64,000 bases of DNA from Clostridiales bacterium (GTDB lineage Bacteria; Bacillota; Clostridia; Lachnospirales; Lachnospiraceae): the NCBI GenBank assembly GCA_015655075.1, contig JAATFT010000033.1, positions 1-64,000 of the forward strand, read 5' to 3'. Shown here piece by piece: positions 15,761 to 24,512 of this stretch (the first letter of the stretch is position 1; every line of letters starts with the position of its first letter). A program made the position numbers and the translations under genes. A model generated the notes under the pieces. That model saw only the letters and a program-made list of their open reading frames with translations. It was not told the DNA's origin and did no database searches.

Positions 15761-17851
15761 ATGAATGTTTACACTTCAGAAAAGATTCGAAACGTTGTAT
15801 TGTTAGGCCATGGTGGCTGTGGCAAGACTACTTTAGTCGAAGCCATGGCCTACACAACAGGAATTACAAAGCGTCAAGGTAAGGTAGAAGAGGGAAATAC
15901 CATCAGTGATTATGATAAGGAAGAAGTGAAACGTCTTTTTTCAATCAGCACCACAGTGGTACCCGTTATTTGGGAGGATACCAAGATTAATATTTTGGAT
16001 ACTCCGGGTTATTTTGATTTTGTCGGGGAAGTGGAGGAAGCATTGAATGCTGCCGATGCTGCAGTCATTGTGATTGCTGCCAAATCTGGCGTGGAGGTCG
16101 GAACCATAAAGGCATGGGATTATTGTGAAAAGCATAACCTGCCAAGAATGTTTTTTGTTACGGATATGGATGATGATAATGCAAGCTATCGTCAGGTTGT
16201 TGAGGATTTAACTAATATTTACGGAAAAAAAATTGCCCCATTTCATATACCCATACGGGAGAATGAAAAGTTTGTCGGATTTGTAAATGTGGTTAAAATG
16301 GCCGGCAGGAGATTTACGGATACGGGTAAGTATGAAGAATGTGAAATCCCGGATTATTCCATGGAAAATTTAACCAAGTTTCGTGAAACTCTGCTGGAAG
16401 CGGTTGCAGAGACCAGTGAAGAATTAATGGAAAAATATTTTGCAGGAGAGGAATTTACCCAGGAAGAAATTTCTCTTGCACTTCGTAATAATGTAATAGA
16501 TGGAAACTTAGTTCCGGTACTGATGGGTTCCGGTTTATATGCCCAGGGAGCGGCCATGCTTTTGCAGGCTATTGAGAAATATTTCCCGGCGCCGGATAAG
16601 AAGGAGATTACGGGAACGAATTTAAAGACCAGGGAAGCTTTTAAAGCGGATTATAATGAAAAACTACCCATGACGGCAAGAGTGTTTAAAACCATAGCCG
16701 ATCCGTTCATCGGTAAATTTTCTTTATTTAAAATTTGCTCCGGTGTTTTAAAGTCCGATTCCGTAATTTATAATGCGGATAAAGATACGGAAGAAAAAGT
16801 TTCCCGACTCTATGTATTAAGAGGAAAGGAGCAGATGGAAGTCGGTGAACTCCATGCCGGAGACATCGGAGCCCTTGGTAAATTATCGGATACGGTAACC
16901 GGCGATACCCTTTCCACCAAGACGGCGCCCGTTATTTATGAACGTCAGGAAATGCCGAAACCTTATACCTATCAGCGTTATAAGACTAAAAATAAAGGGG
17001 ATGATGACAAGGTATCCCAGGCTTTAGCCAAATTAATGGATGAGGATCTGACCCTTAAAGCGGTTAACGATAAAGAAAACAGGCAGACTTTATTATATGG
17101 TATCGGAGACCAGCAGTTAGATGTTGTGGTGAGTAAACTCCAGGCAAAATATAAGGTTGAGATAGATATTACAAAACCCAGGATACCTTTTAGGGAGACC
17201 TTGCGTAAAAAAGTCAGGGTGCAGGGTAAGTACAAGAAACAGTCCGGCGGACATGGCCAATACGGAGATGTGCACATTGAATTTGAACCTTCCGGCAATA
17301 TGGAGCAGTCCTATGAATTTGTCGAAAAGATATTCGGCGGTTCCGTACCAAGGAATTATTTTCCGGCAGTTGAAAAGGGAATTGCCGAGTGTGTATTAAA
17401 AGGCCCCCTTGCCGGCTATCCGGTTGTGGGATTAAAGGCTACTTTAGTGGACGGCTCTTATCATCCGGTGGATTCTTCCGAAATGGCTTTTAAGATGGCA
17501 ACCATTCAAGCTTTCAAACAGGGTTTTATGCTGGCCTCTCCGGTGCTTTTAGAGCCCATTGCTTCTCTAAGAGTAGTTATGCCGGATAAATATACGGGTG
17601 ATATCATGGGTGATTTAAACAAACGCCGGGGCAGGGTACTGGGCATGAATCCCCTTCAGGGAGGCAAACAGGAAATATTGGCTGACGTTCCTCTTTCTGA
17701 AATATACGGTTATTCCACCGATCTTCGCTCCATGACCGGGGGGGCGGGGGATTTCTCCTATGAATTCAACCGTTATGAGCAGGCGCCGTCGGATATCCAG
17801 AAGAAGATAATTGAAGATAATGAGAAAGAATTAGCAGCAAGCGGTGAATAA
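15761..17851 (+). CDS. Elongation factor G-like GTPase (EF-G paralogue)
   Basis: A 696-residue protein with all EF-G domains. The G domain is divergent: P-loop GHGGCGKTT (16-24) instead of AHIDAGKTT, DTPGYFDF instead of DTPGHVDF, and TDMDDDNA in place of the usual NKMDR guanine motif. This pattern defines the second EF-G-like family found alongside canonical FusA in many bacteria; its function is less well settled than translocation. C-terminal domain motifs GGHGQYGDVHIEFEP and GSYHPVDSSEMAF are conserved. GGAGG lies 7 bases before the ATG at 15761 (the ORF track starts 15 bases too early). Single-gene unit ended by a strong terminator. Confidence 0.9.
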   Translation: MNVYTSEKIRNVVLLGHGGCGKTTLVEAMAYTTGITKRQGKVEEGNTISDYDKEEVKRLFSISTTVVPVIWEDTKINILDTPGYFDFVGEVEEALNAADAAVIVIAAKSGVEVGTIKAWDYCEKHNLPRMFFVTDMDDDNASYRQVVEDLTNIYGKKIAPFHIPIRENEKFVGFVNVVKMAGRRFTDTGKYEECEIPDYSMENLTKFRETLLEAVAETSEELMEKYFAGEEFTQEEISLALRNNVIDGNLVPVLMGSGLYAQGAAMLLQAIEKYFPAPDKKEITGTNLKTREAFKADYNEKLPMTARVFKTIADPFIGKFSLFKICSGVLKSDSVIYNADKDTEEKVSRLYVLRGKEQMEVGELHAGDIGALGKLSDTVTGDTLSTKTAPVIYERQEMPKPYTYQRYKTKNKGDDDKVSQALAKLMDEDLTLKAVNDKENRQTLLYGIGDQQLDVVVSKLQAKYKVEIDITKPRIPFRETLRKKVRVQGKYKKQSGGHGQYGDVHIEFEPSGNMEQSYEFVEKIFGGSVPRNYFPAVEKGIAECVLKGPLAGYPVVGLKATLVDGSYHPVDSSEMAFKMATIQAFKQGFMLASPVLLEPIASLRVVMPDKYTGDIMGDLNKRRGRVLGMNPLQGGKQEILADVPLSEIYGYSTDLRSMTGGAGDFSYEFNRYEQAPSDIQKKIIEDNEKELAASGE

Positions 17852-17909
17852 GCGGAAACTGAAAATATTTTATTATAATTTTCAGAAAATTAAGGTTTTA
17901 AAAATACTG

Positions 17910-17948
17910 TGGGTACAAGGGGAATGGCTTGTACCCATGGTGTTTTTT
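17910..17948 (+). terminator. Terminator of the EF-G-like gene
   Basis: TGGGTACAAG pairs with CTTGTACCCA around an 8-base loop and is followed after TGG by TGTTTTTT. Confidence 0.8.
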
Positions 17949-17994
17949 GTACACTCCGAAATGTAAAAATAATAAAAAAGCAGGTGCAATAGGT

Positions 17995-18285
17995 ATGCTG
18001 TTAAGCATTTTACTGGTAGATGATGAAGAAGAAGTCAGAAAGAGCATTGTTAAAAAAATTGAGTGGGAAAAAATGGGGTTTCAATTGGCGGGGATGCCGA
18101 AAACGGGGAGGAAGCTTTAGAGTTGGTTGAAAAATTAGAGCCGGATGTGGTATTAACTGATATCAGGATGTCTTATATGGATGGATTGGTTCTGGCAGAA
18201 AAACTTAAACAGCAATATTGAGCTAGGTAATTCACAGATAATCATTACTGGATTTGAAATTGGAGAGGATAATAAGTGCCATTAA
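17995..18285 (+). pseudogene. Response regulator receiver domain, frameshifted and truncated
   Basis: From the ATG at 17995 the frame gives MLLSILLVDDEEEVRKSIV and the EWEKMGF signature of YesN/AraC-type response regulators, then breaks near 18097: one lost base shifts the continuing receiver sequence [20 protein letters not shown], with phospho-acceptor Asp in LTDIRM, into the next frame. After KLKQQY a further break follows; IIITGFEIGE near 18240 is the next receiver strand in a third frame. The DNA-binding domain and the partner kinase are missing. At least two lesions, so this is a decayed gene rather than a sequencing slip. Confidence 0.8.
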
Positions 18286-18335
18286 TATCGCCTTGGCTAT
18301 ATGCTTTTTTATTCGTCAATCTTTTTTTGTTACAG

Positions 18336-18379
18336 AAAAAAACAGATATTTCTAAGACATTTAGAATTCATCTGTTTTT
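18336..18379 (-). terminator. Terminator of the FCD-type GntR gene
   Basis: AAAAACAGAT and ATCTGTTTTT form a 10-bp stem; on the minus strand seven T residues follow. It lies just after the GntR stop at 18387 and can also stop plus-strand transcripts. Confidence 0.7.
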
Positions 18380-18386
18380 CTTATCT

Positions 18387-19070
18387 TTAATTATTTTTAA
18401 AATATTGCGGATATTTTTCCCTGATTTGCTTTTGTTCCTCCAATGAATAGCCGCTTAAATGTTTATCAATGACAAGACGGGCCAGTTCCTTATCCTTTCT
18501 TTTCACTGCCTCTATGATACTCTGGTGCTCATCCACAATTCTTCTGTCATGAATTGCATTTAGTCTAAGACTCCGAATCCGGTCAAAATGAATGGAAAGA
18601 CAATCTTTTACAAAAAGTGCAGCTTCTTTCTCACAAATCTGAAAAAACTTTTTATGAAATTTGTTATCTTCCTCTAATAGCTGTGCAGACGCACCATTCT
18701 CCAAATAAAATTCCTGCATTTTCATCATCATTTGCAATTCATCAATATCCTGTTGTGTCACTTTTTCACACGCTTCTTCAATTACTGCACGCTCAATGGC
18801 AAGTCTGACAAATCTGGCATCATTTGCTAAATCAAAATCAACATATGACACTATACTTCCAATTTGGGGATATACTTCTATTATTTTCTCACTGTTTAAC
18901 TCCAATAGCGCTTCGCGAATCGGTGTTCTGCTTATTCCTAACTGCCCGGCCAGTTCGTTGATATTAATAGCGGAACCGGGAGCTAAATCAAACGATATTA
19001 TATTTTCTTTTATTACAGACAATGCATATTCTCTTGCTGCCTCGCCCGCGTGCTTTCGACGTATTTTCAT
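18387..19070 (-). CDS. GntR-family regulator, FadR/FCD subfamily
   Basis: A 227-residue repressor-type regulator: winged helix at about 5-75 (NELAGQLGISRTPIREALLEL is the recognition region) and an all-alpha FCD ligand domain with metal-binding residues (D/H pattern, EDNKFHKKFF and DEHQSIIEAVKRKD). FCD regulators usually sense carboxylic acids or sugar acids and control the adjacent catabolic operon. The start at 19070 is set by the promoter: the ORF-track start at 19154 lies upstream of the -35. It is encoded downstream of the dehydrogenase/ABC cluster on the same strand but from its own promoter. Confidence 0.9.
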   Translation of the reverse strand: MKIRRKHAGEAAREYALSVIKENIISFDLAPGSAININELAGQLGISRTPIREALLELNSEKIIEVYPQIGSIVSYVDFDLANDARFVRLAIERAVIEEACEKVTQQDIDELQMMMKMQEFYLENGASAQLLEEDNKFHKKFFQICEKEAALFVKDCLSIHFDRIRSLRLNAIHDRRIVDEHQSIIEAVKRKDKELARLVIDKHLSGYSLEEQKQIREKYPQYFKNN

Positions 19071-19110
19071 TCTATATACCCTTTTATTTTCTGTAAGTCT
19101 TTTTATCAAT

Positions 19111-19139
19111 ATAATATCGAATGTAGATCTTTCTGTCAA
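19111..19139 (-). promoter_or_regulatory. Promoter of the FCD-type GntR gene
   Basis: Minus-strand TTGACA (plus 19134-19139), 17-bp spacer, TATTAT (plus 19111-19116); about 35 bases then lead to the chosen start codon at 19070. Confidence 0.8.
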
Positions 19140-19200
19140 CATCTTACATTCCATTTTTGCTATTGTCTGTTAAATATTCTTCTAAATATTTTTCTCTTTT

Positions 19201-20220
19201 TCAATCAAATGTCAGAACTACTTTTCGAATGGATGGCTTCTTACTGTCAATAAAGTCAAAGGCTTTTTGTGCATCCAAAACCGGAAAGGTATGTGAAACA
19301 CTACCTTTTAAATCTAAATTTCCCTCATTAATTAAATCAATTGCTTCCTGGAATTTTTTATTTTGCAGTCTGGAGCCTCTGACGTCTAATTCCTTTGAGG
19401 TAATAGAATACTGCGTAATTTCTGTCGGTGCCACAGAAAATCCCATTGTAATTACCCTTCCTGCATTTCCGGTCAAATTTAAAAGTGTGGTCAGAGAATC
19501 GTTATAGCAAACAGCATCAATAGAAACAGTCGGTCCATATCCTCCCGTATATTCTTTAATCTTTGATTCTATATCCTCCTTCAATAAATTGATTGTATAA
19601 TGAGCACCATGCTCCATTGCTTCCTGCAATTTTTCTTCAATTACATCTCCCACTATAATTGTGGCTCCTGATAAACGTGCAATCTTTAAAATACTGCTTC
19701 CCAGAGCACCACAGCCCAATAAAAACAGTGTATCCTCCTTGCTTAGTTCCGCTCTGGAGCAGCTTTGAATGGCAATGGTTGTGGGTTCGATCATAACAGC
19801 ATCCTCATTAGAAAGATTTTTGGGAAGAATATAGCAATCCTCTTGCGGTACTGCAATGTATTCCTGATATCCTCCATCAATATGTACTCCTCTTACTTTA
19901 AGATTATGGCATACATTACCTCTGTTGATTTTGCAGGCATAACATTCGCCGCATTTTACTACCTGGTCTACAATTACCCGGTCTCCTGCCTTCACTTTCG
20001 TAACTCCTGCCCCCACCTCTTCTACTTCTCCTACCATCTCATGTCCTATGACTCTGGGATATACCGCTGCCGCATTGGTTCCATGATAAATTCCCATATC
20101 AGAACCGCAAATACCGGCAGCTTTCATTTTAATCAGCACATTGTCTGTTTCTGTAATAACTGGTTTTTGTAAATCCACTACTTTTAATTGGTAGGGCTCT
20201 ACAATCTGTATTCCTTTCAT
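19201..20220 (-). CDS. Zinc-dependent alcohol/polyol dehydrogenase (MDR superfamily)
   Basis: A 339-residue medium-chain dehydrogenase. The catalytic zinc is held by CGSD and GHE motifs (Cys near 36, His-Glu near 60), the structural zinc by CGECYACKINRGNVC, and NAD(P) by the GCGALGSSILKIARLSGA fold. The nearest groups are sorbitol, threonine and galactitol-type dehydrogenases; the exact substrate cannot be read. It is the last gene of the transporter cluster, so it probably oxidises the imported compound or its hydrolysis product. The start MKGIQIVEP at 20220 has AGGAATGG at a suitable distance; the ATG 12 bases upstream overlaps that site. Confidence 0.9.
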   Translation of the reverse strand: MKGIQIVEPYQLKVVDLQKPVITETDNVLIKMKAAGICGSDMGIYHGTNAAAVYPRVIGHEMVGEVEEVGAGVTKVKAGDRVIVDQVVKCGECYACKINRGNVCHNLKVRGVHIDGGYQEYIAVPQEDCYILPKNLSNEDAVMIEPTTIAIQSCSRAELSKEDTLFLLGCGALGSSILKIARLSGATIIVGDVIEEKLQEAMEHGAHYTINLLKEDIESKIKEYTGGYGPTVSIDAVCYNDSLTTLLNLTGNAGRVITMGFSVAPTEITQYSITSKELDVRGSRLQNKKFQEAIDLINEGNLDLKGSVSHTFPVLDAQKAFDFIDSKKPSIRKVVLTFD

Positions 20221-20241
20221 AATTATATCCATTCCTTTCTA

Positions 20242-21177
20242 CTATTTTTTTTTCGATGAATTACTAACGGATGCCACTAAAATAAGCACTAAAAACGCTC
20301 CTAAAATAAGTTTCTGAAATCCGGGAGATAAGCGTGCCGCATTCAAGAAGGTAGTCATAAAAGACATCATTAAGGATCCAAGACATACTCCTGCCACATT
20401 GGATTTTCCTCCTGACGCTGCGGTTCCGCCTACAAAGGCCGCTGCAATGGATGGCAGAAAATAGGTAGAGCCCATATCCTGAAATGCTCCTCCGATGAAA
20501 GCACCGCAAAGTACTCCTGCAAGACCACACAGGGCTCCCCCTAAGGTAAATGCCGCAACAATTATAAAATTCACATTAATTCCTGTATACTTTGCCGCAG
20601 TCCTATTTTGTCCCGTGGCATGCAGCTGCTTTCCATATTTCGTCTTATATAAAAGAACGGCAAGCAAAAGAGCTACAATAATACAAATTACCGTCAGCAT
20701 AGAGAAGCCATGAAAATTACTATTGATAAATGATACAAATTCTGAATTAGGCAACGTTTTCATTTTAGGGGCCGCCAGCAAAACAACGGTAAATATAATG
20801 TAACCCGTGGCCAATGTAGTAATCATCGCCGGAACCTTCAAGTAAATGTTAATCACTCCGTTTGCAAGGCCGCACAGTGCACCGACCAAAACTGCCGCTG
20901 CCAGTCCAAGCAAAATATTTGTATTCATCAGGTGGCTGGATACATACGCACACAAAGTTAAAATATAGGTTTGAGACAAATCAATGGCACCATCTCCTCC
21001 TGTAACTACAATCATTTGAGCCAAGGCAAGAAGCAAAGCAAATGTCGCCAGCTTGCTGCTGGAAAATAATAGGTTCATACCGAATTTTCCTGAAACTATA
21101 CCAATTAAACCCCATAATAGAACAGAACCTAAAAGCGGCCAGATAAATTCATATTGATTTAACGCCTTTTTAATCAT
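20242..21177 (-). CDS. Ribose-type ABC transporter permease
   Basis: A 311-residue RbsC-like permease (branched-chain/ribose permease family) with eight to ten transmembrane helices and the GDGAIDLS and GGTAASGGKSNVAG loops typical of carbohydrate uptake permeases. Its ATG overlaps the stop of the fused ATPase-permease gene by 4 bp (ATGA), with GGAGGG just upstream, so the two are translationally coupled. It would form a heterodimeric channel with the permease half of the fusion protein (inference). Confidence 0.93.
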   Translation of the reverse strand: MIKKALNQYEFIWPLLGSVLLWGLIGIVSGKFGMNLLFSSSKLATFALLLALAQMIVVTGGDGAIDLSQTYILTLCAYVSSHLMNTNILLGLAAAVLVGALCGLANGVINIYLKVPAMITTLATGYIIFTVVLLAAPKMKTLPNSEFVSFINSNFHGFSMLTVICIIVALLLAVLLYKTKYGKQLHATGQNRTAAKYTGINVNFIIVAAFTLGGALCGLAGVLCGAFIGGAFQDMGSTYFLPSIAAAFVGGTAASGGKSNVAGVCLGSLMMSFMTTFLNAARLSPGFQKLILGAFLVLILVASVSNSSKKK

Positions 21178-23630
21178 TTCGCACCCTCCTTTTTATGGGA
21201 TATTAATTTAATCGCCAAAACAAAGATTAAAATAAATCCGGTCACAGCTGTTTGAAAATTCGAATCCACTCTTAACGAGGTGAGCAGGGTCGTTATAAAG
21301 GACATGGCGATTGCTCCCGCTGCAACGCCTGCCGGCGTTACAAGACCTCCTGCCATCTCGCATCCGCCAAGAATAATGGTAGCAATACTTAACATACAAT
21401 AGGAGACGGCAGCATTTGCGTCTGCACCAAGACATACCGCAGTGAAAGACATCCCTGCAAAAATTACCATAACCGCTGAAATAGCATAATTAGTCATTTT
21501 GGCTCTTAAATAGGACCAGCCGGAGCGTTCTACTGCAATAGGGTTATTTCCGATTCCCCGAAGTATCATCCCGTATTTTGCCCGATATAAAATATACCAG
21601 GAGACAGCTGCCGCTATTATCAAAATTATGATCGGCATAGGAATAACCGGAAACTTAAATTTATAAATTGCATTTAACCATTCGGGAGAATATCCTCCTG
21701 GAGTCGGAGCAAAAATCAGAGCAAAACCAAGCCATATAAATTGTGCTCCCAGGGTAACTACAATGGCAGGAATGTTTCTTACATGCACCAACGCTCCCAT
21801 AAGAGAATAAGCGGCTATAAAAATAAGCAGTGCCATAATTCCAAATATCGGATTGCTTGTTAGTACAACTGCCACCAGTACATTAATCAGACCAATGGAA
21901 TATCCGTTTCCCATATCAATATCTCCGGAGACGACAATAAACATTTGTCCAAGTGCAGCAAAAACAAGGGGAACCGCCGACCCCATCAGCATACGAAGTC
22001 CTGAATAAGACAATATGTTAGGATTCATATATGCATTAACTAAAATCATGATCAGCATGGTTGCGACAGGCAGCATAGCTCTGGAGCCCGTAACAGCCGA
22101 TAACCAATTATGTTTTTTATTATGATTTGTCTGTTTCTTATGTACGACTTCTTTAAAGGAGGCTTTCACAATATTAGCTACGGTAATTTCCAGGGCATTA
22201 AGCTCCTCTGTAATTTCGCCTTTATGCATGATATAGGCCCGGTCACATATTTCAATCTCTGCGTCCTCCGTACTATATAAAAGAAAAGATTTCCCTTCTT
22301 TTTTTGCTTCCTCCAAAAGTCCGTAAATTTCTTGTTTCGTTCCGATATCAACTCCTGCAGTAGGATCATTTAATATAATGAAATCCGCTCCTGATACAAT
22401 TCCTCTTGCAATTAAAGCCTTTTGCTGATTTCCTCCGCTTAAAGACATAATCGGGCTATGTATTCCCTCTGCTCTGAATTTCAGCTTATCGTACCAGTGT
22501 TTTGTCAAGTCTTGTGCAATTTTCTTATTTAAAAGAAGTCCTTTTTTTACTTGATCCAGATTCGAAATCAAGATGTTGTTGTGAATATCCCAAAGGGGAA
22601 AGACCCCTGCCTTTGCACGATCCCCGCTTACATAAGCTACCGTTGAATTAAGTTTAATTCCATTTTTACTTGACTTCTCCATGCGCTTTCTGGCTTCGAA
22701 AATAGCATTAAGAAGTTGTGTCTGTCCCGAACCAACAAGACCGGAAAGCCCTACAATTTCTCCCTTCTTTACTTCCATGTCAATGTTGTAGAGGGATTTT
22801 GTAGTCAAATTTTTAATATCCAGAATTATTTCATTGGATTTTTTTTGAATACTTTCCTTATCGCTTTTATTGCTCTTATTTTCTCCTCCAAGCATTTGTA
22901 TCAATTCCTGTGTCTGTATTTCATCCGGAATACATTCTCCCATATTCTGCCCGTTTCTCATCAGCACAATGCGGTCTGATACTTCTTTGATTTCATCCAG
23001 TTTATGAGAAATATAAATAACCGCAATTCCTTTATTACTCAATTCTTTTACTGCTTTTTGAAGCTGGCGGGCTTTATCCGTAGATAATGCGGAGGTAGGC
23101 TCATCTAAAATCAATATCTTTAGATTTTCCATCATTAGAGTCTTGCATGTTTCTACAATTTGTTTTTCAGCCAATGTTAATTTTTCTACTGCCATCATCA
23201 CATCTATATTATTATTGGGAAAGTATTGCTCTAATAAATCCTTTGCCTCTTTTTTTGCTTTCTTTCTCCAGTATCGTTTGCTTAACAAGCCATGGTCAAT
23301 ATTTAACATAGCAAAATTCTCATAGACACTCAGATTACTGCATAAGGATAAATCCTGATAGGCACATGAAATCCCTATTTCCTTTGCTTCCTTTGTTGTA
23401 TATCTGGAAAGTTCCTGACTCCTTACCTTGATCTGTCCGCCGGTCGGTGGTAAAATACCTGTAATGATCTTCATCAATGTAGATTTTCCTGCACCGTTTG
23501 AACCGACAAGACCGATTACCTCGCCTTCGTAAATATCTAAATGAACTTTTTGAAGTGCCTTCGTAACACCGAAAAACTTATCTATTTCAACTAACTCCAT
23601 ATATGGAGATTGTTCTTGCTTTCTTTTCAC
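21174..23630 (-). CDS. Fused ribose-type ABC transporter: double ATPase plus permease
   Basis: An 818-residue fusion. Residues 1 to about 480 form an RbsA-type tandem ATPase: first Walker A GSNGAGKST, first signature-like LTLAEKQIVE, Walker B LILDEPTSAL, then a degenerate second site (GLVGSGQTQ, LSGGNQQKALIAR, LNDPTAGVD). A short basic linker (VHKKQTNHNKKHNW) joins this to an RbsC-type permease (about 510-818; FAALGQMFIVVSGDIDMGNG, GAQFIWLGFA, GGCEMAGGLVTPAG). In most systems these are separate genes. The GTG at 23630 has AGGAG 7 bases before it; the upstream ATG at 23651 lies inside the previous gene. The fusion plus the separate permease and binding lipoprotein complete an importer. Confidence 0.92.
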   Translation of the reverse strand: MKRKQEQSPYMELVEIDKFFGVTKALQKVHLDIYEGEVIGLVGSNGAGKSTLMKIITGILPPTGGQIKVRSQELSRYTTKEAKEIGISCAYQDLSLCSNLSVYENFAMLNIDHGLLSKRYWRKKAKKEAKDLLEQYFPNNNIDVMMAVEKLTLAEKQIVETCKTLMMENLKILILDEPTSALSTDKARQLQKAVKELSNKGIAVIYISHKLDEIKEVSDRIVLMRNGQNMGECIPDEIQTQELIQMLGGENKSNKSDKESIQKKSNEIILDIKNLTTKSLYNIDMEVKKGEIVGLSGLVGSGQTQLLNAIFEARKRMEKSSKNGIKLNSTVAYVSGDRAKAGVFPLWDIHNNILISNLDQVKKGLLLNKKIAQDLTKHWYDKLKFRAEGIHSPIMSLSGGNQQKALIARGIVSGADFIILNDPTAGVDIGTKQEIYGLLEEAKKEGKSFLLYSTEDAEIEICDRAYIMHKGEITEELNALEITVANIVKASFKEVVHKKQTNHNKKHNWLSAVTGSRAMLPVATMLIMILVNAYMNPNILSYSGLRMLMGSAVPLVFAALGQMFIVVSGDIDMGNGYSIGLINVLVAVVLTSNPIFGIMALLIFIAAYSLMGALVHVRNIPAIVVTLGAQFIWLGFALIFAPTPGGYSPEWLNAIYKFKFPVIPMPIIILIIAAAVSWYILYRAKYGMILRGIGNNPIAVERSGWSYLRAKMTNYAISAVMVIFAGMSFTAVCLGADANAAVSYCMLSIATIILGGCEMAGGLVTPAGVAAGAIAMSFITTLLTSLRVDSNFQTAVTGFILIFVLAIKLISHKKEGAK

Positions 23631-23634
23631 ACCA

Positions 23635-24393
23635 TCACACTCCTTTTTCATTCGATTCTACAAATGCCGCAATACGAATCGGAGAGCCTGAGCCTCCTTT
23701 AAATTTATTGGCTAAACCGATTATATAAATAATAGGCGGTAATTTTTTTAAATTGCACATATTTTCAATAATCGGTATATTATTTCCTAATAAAATCTCA
23801 TGACACACATATTCATCTACGCCGAATGCATCCAGAGATAATGTATCGCACCCTACTGCCGAAACCTTTTTATCCAGAAAATATTGTGCAGCTTCCTTGG
23901 ATACTCCCGGCCAATCAGTCAGAAAATCAGCCCCTTCTTTACCCAGGGCATATTTTTCTTCCCATCCAAAGCGTATTATGACGATATCTCCCTTTTGGAT
24001 CTCACCATTCTTTTTTTCGAACTCTTTTACCTGTTCCAATGTTAATACATCTTTTTTAGCAACATTATCGGCATTGATTACCATACCTCTTCCCATCACG
24101 GAAGTAATGTCTAATTCATCTATTCCTTTTGCGCCCTTCACAAAATGCTTAGGGGCATCTATATGTGTTCCCGAATGTTCCCCCAGACTAATCATGCGAT
24201 GCATGGAAGCTCCACCCTGATCGTATGTTTCATACACAATTGTTCCGTATCTGGGATGCGTCGGCCATACCGGCATATTTTCTTCCAATGTGTAGCTTAA
24301 ATCAATAATTTGTAAATCTTTTCTTAGCTGTTCCATCATAATAATAAATTGATTATTCATTGATATCACGCCATCTATGATGCTTTGCATCAT
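23635..24393 (-). CDS. Cyclase-family hydrolase (kynurenine formamidase-like)
   Basis: A 252-residue metal-dependent hydrolase of the cyclase family (formerly polyketide-cyclase-like; includes bacterial kynurenine formamidase and isatin hydrolase). The metal site HSGTHIDAPKHF is intact at about 90-101, and SYTLEENMPVWPTHP near the N-terminus is typical. Members open lactam, amide or lactone bonds. Its position inside an uptake operon suggests it acts on the imported compound, perhaps a cyclic amide or lactone (inference). GGAAAGG precedes the ATG at 24393. The stop is followed after 4 bases by the transporter start. Confidence 0.88.
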   Translation of the reverse strand: MMQSIIDGVISMNNQFIIMMEQLRKDLQIIDLSYTLEENMPVWPTHPRYGTIVYETYDQGGASMHRMISLGEHSGTHIDAPKHFVKGAKGIDELDITSVMGRGMVINADNVAKKDVLTLEQVKEFEKKNGEIQKGDIVIIRFGWEEKYALGKEGADFLTDWPGVSKEAAQYFLDKKVSAVGCDTLSLDAFGVDEYVCHEILLGNNIPIIENMCNLKKLPPIIYIIGLANKFKGGSGSPIRIAAFVESNEKGV

Positions 24394-24469
24394 TTTCCTT
24401 TCCTAAAATACCTATTCATATATTATCTTTATTTTGTTTTCCGGCATCCTGATTTTTTAGTTACCAGCT

Positions 24470-24498
24470 AAGCCGCCGCCTTATACAAACGGCGGCTT
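24470..24498 (-). promoter_or_regulatory. Intra-operon hairpin after the binding-protein gene
   Basis: AAGCCGCCG and CGGCGGCTT form a perfect 9-bp stem with an 11-base loop, 15 bases after the lipoprotein stop, with no T-run. Such hairpins commonly stabilise the binding-protein mRNA so it outnumbers the downstream transporter. Confidence 0.55.
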
Positions 24499-24512
24499 TA
24501 ATAAAAACAGGT

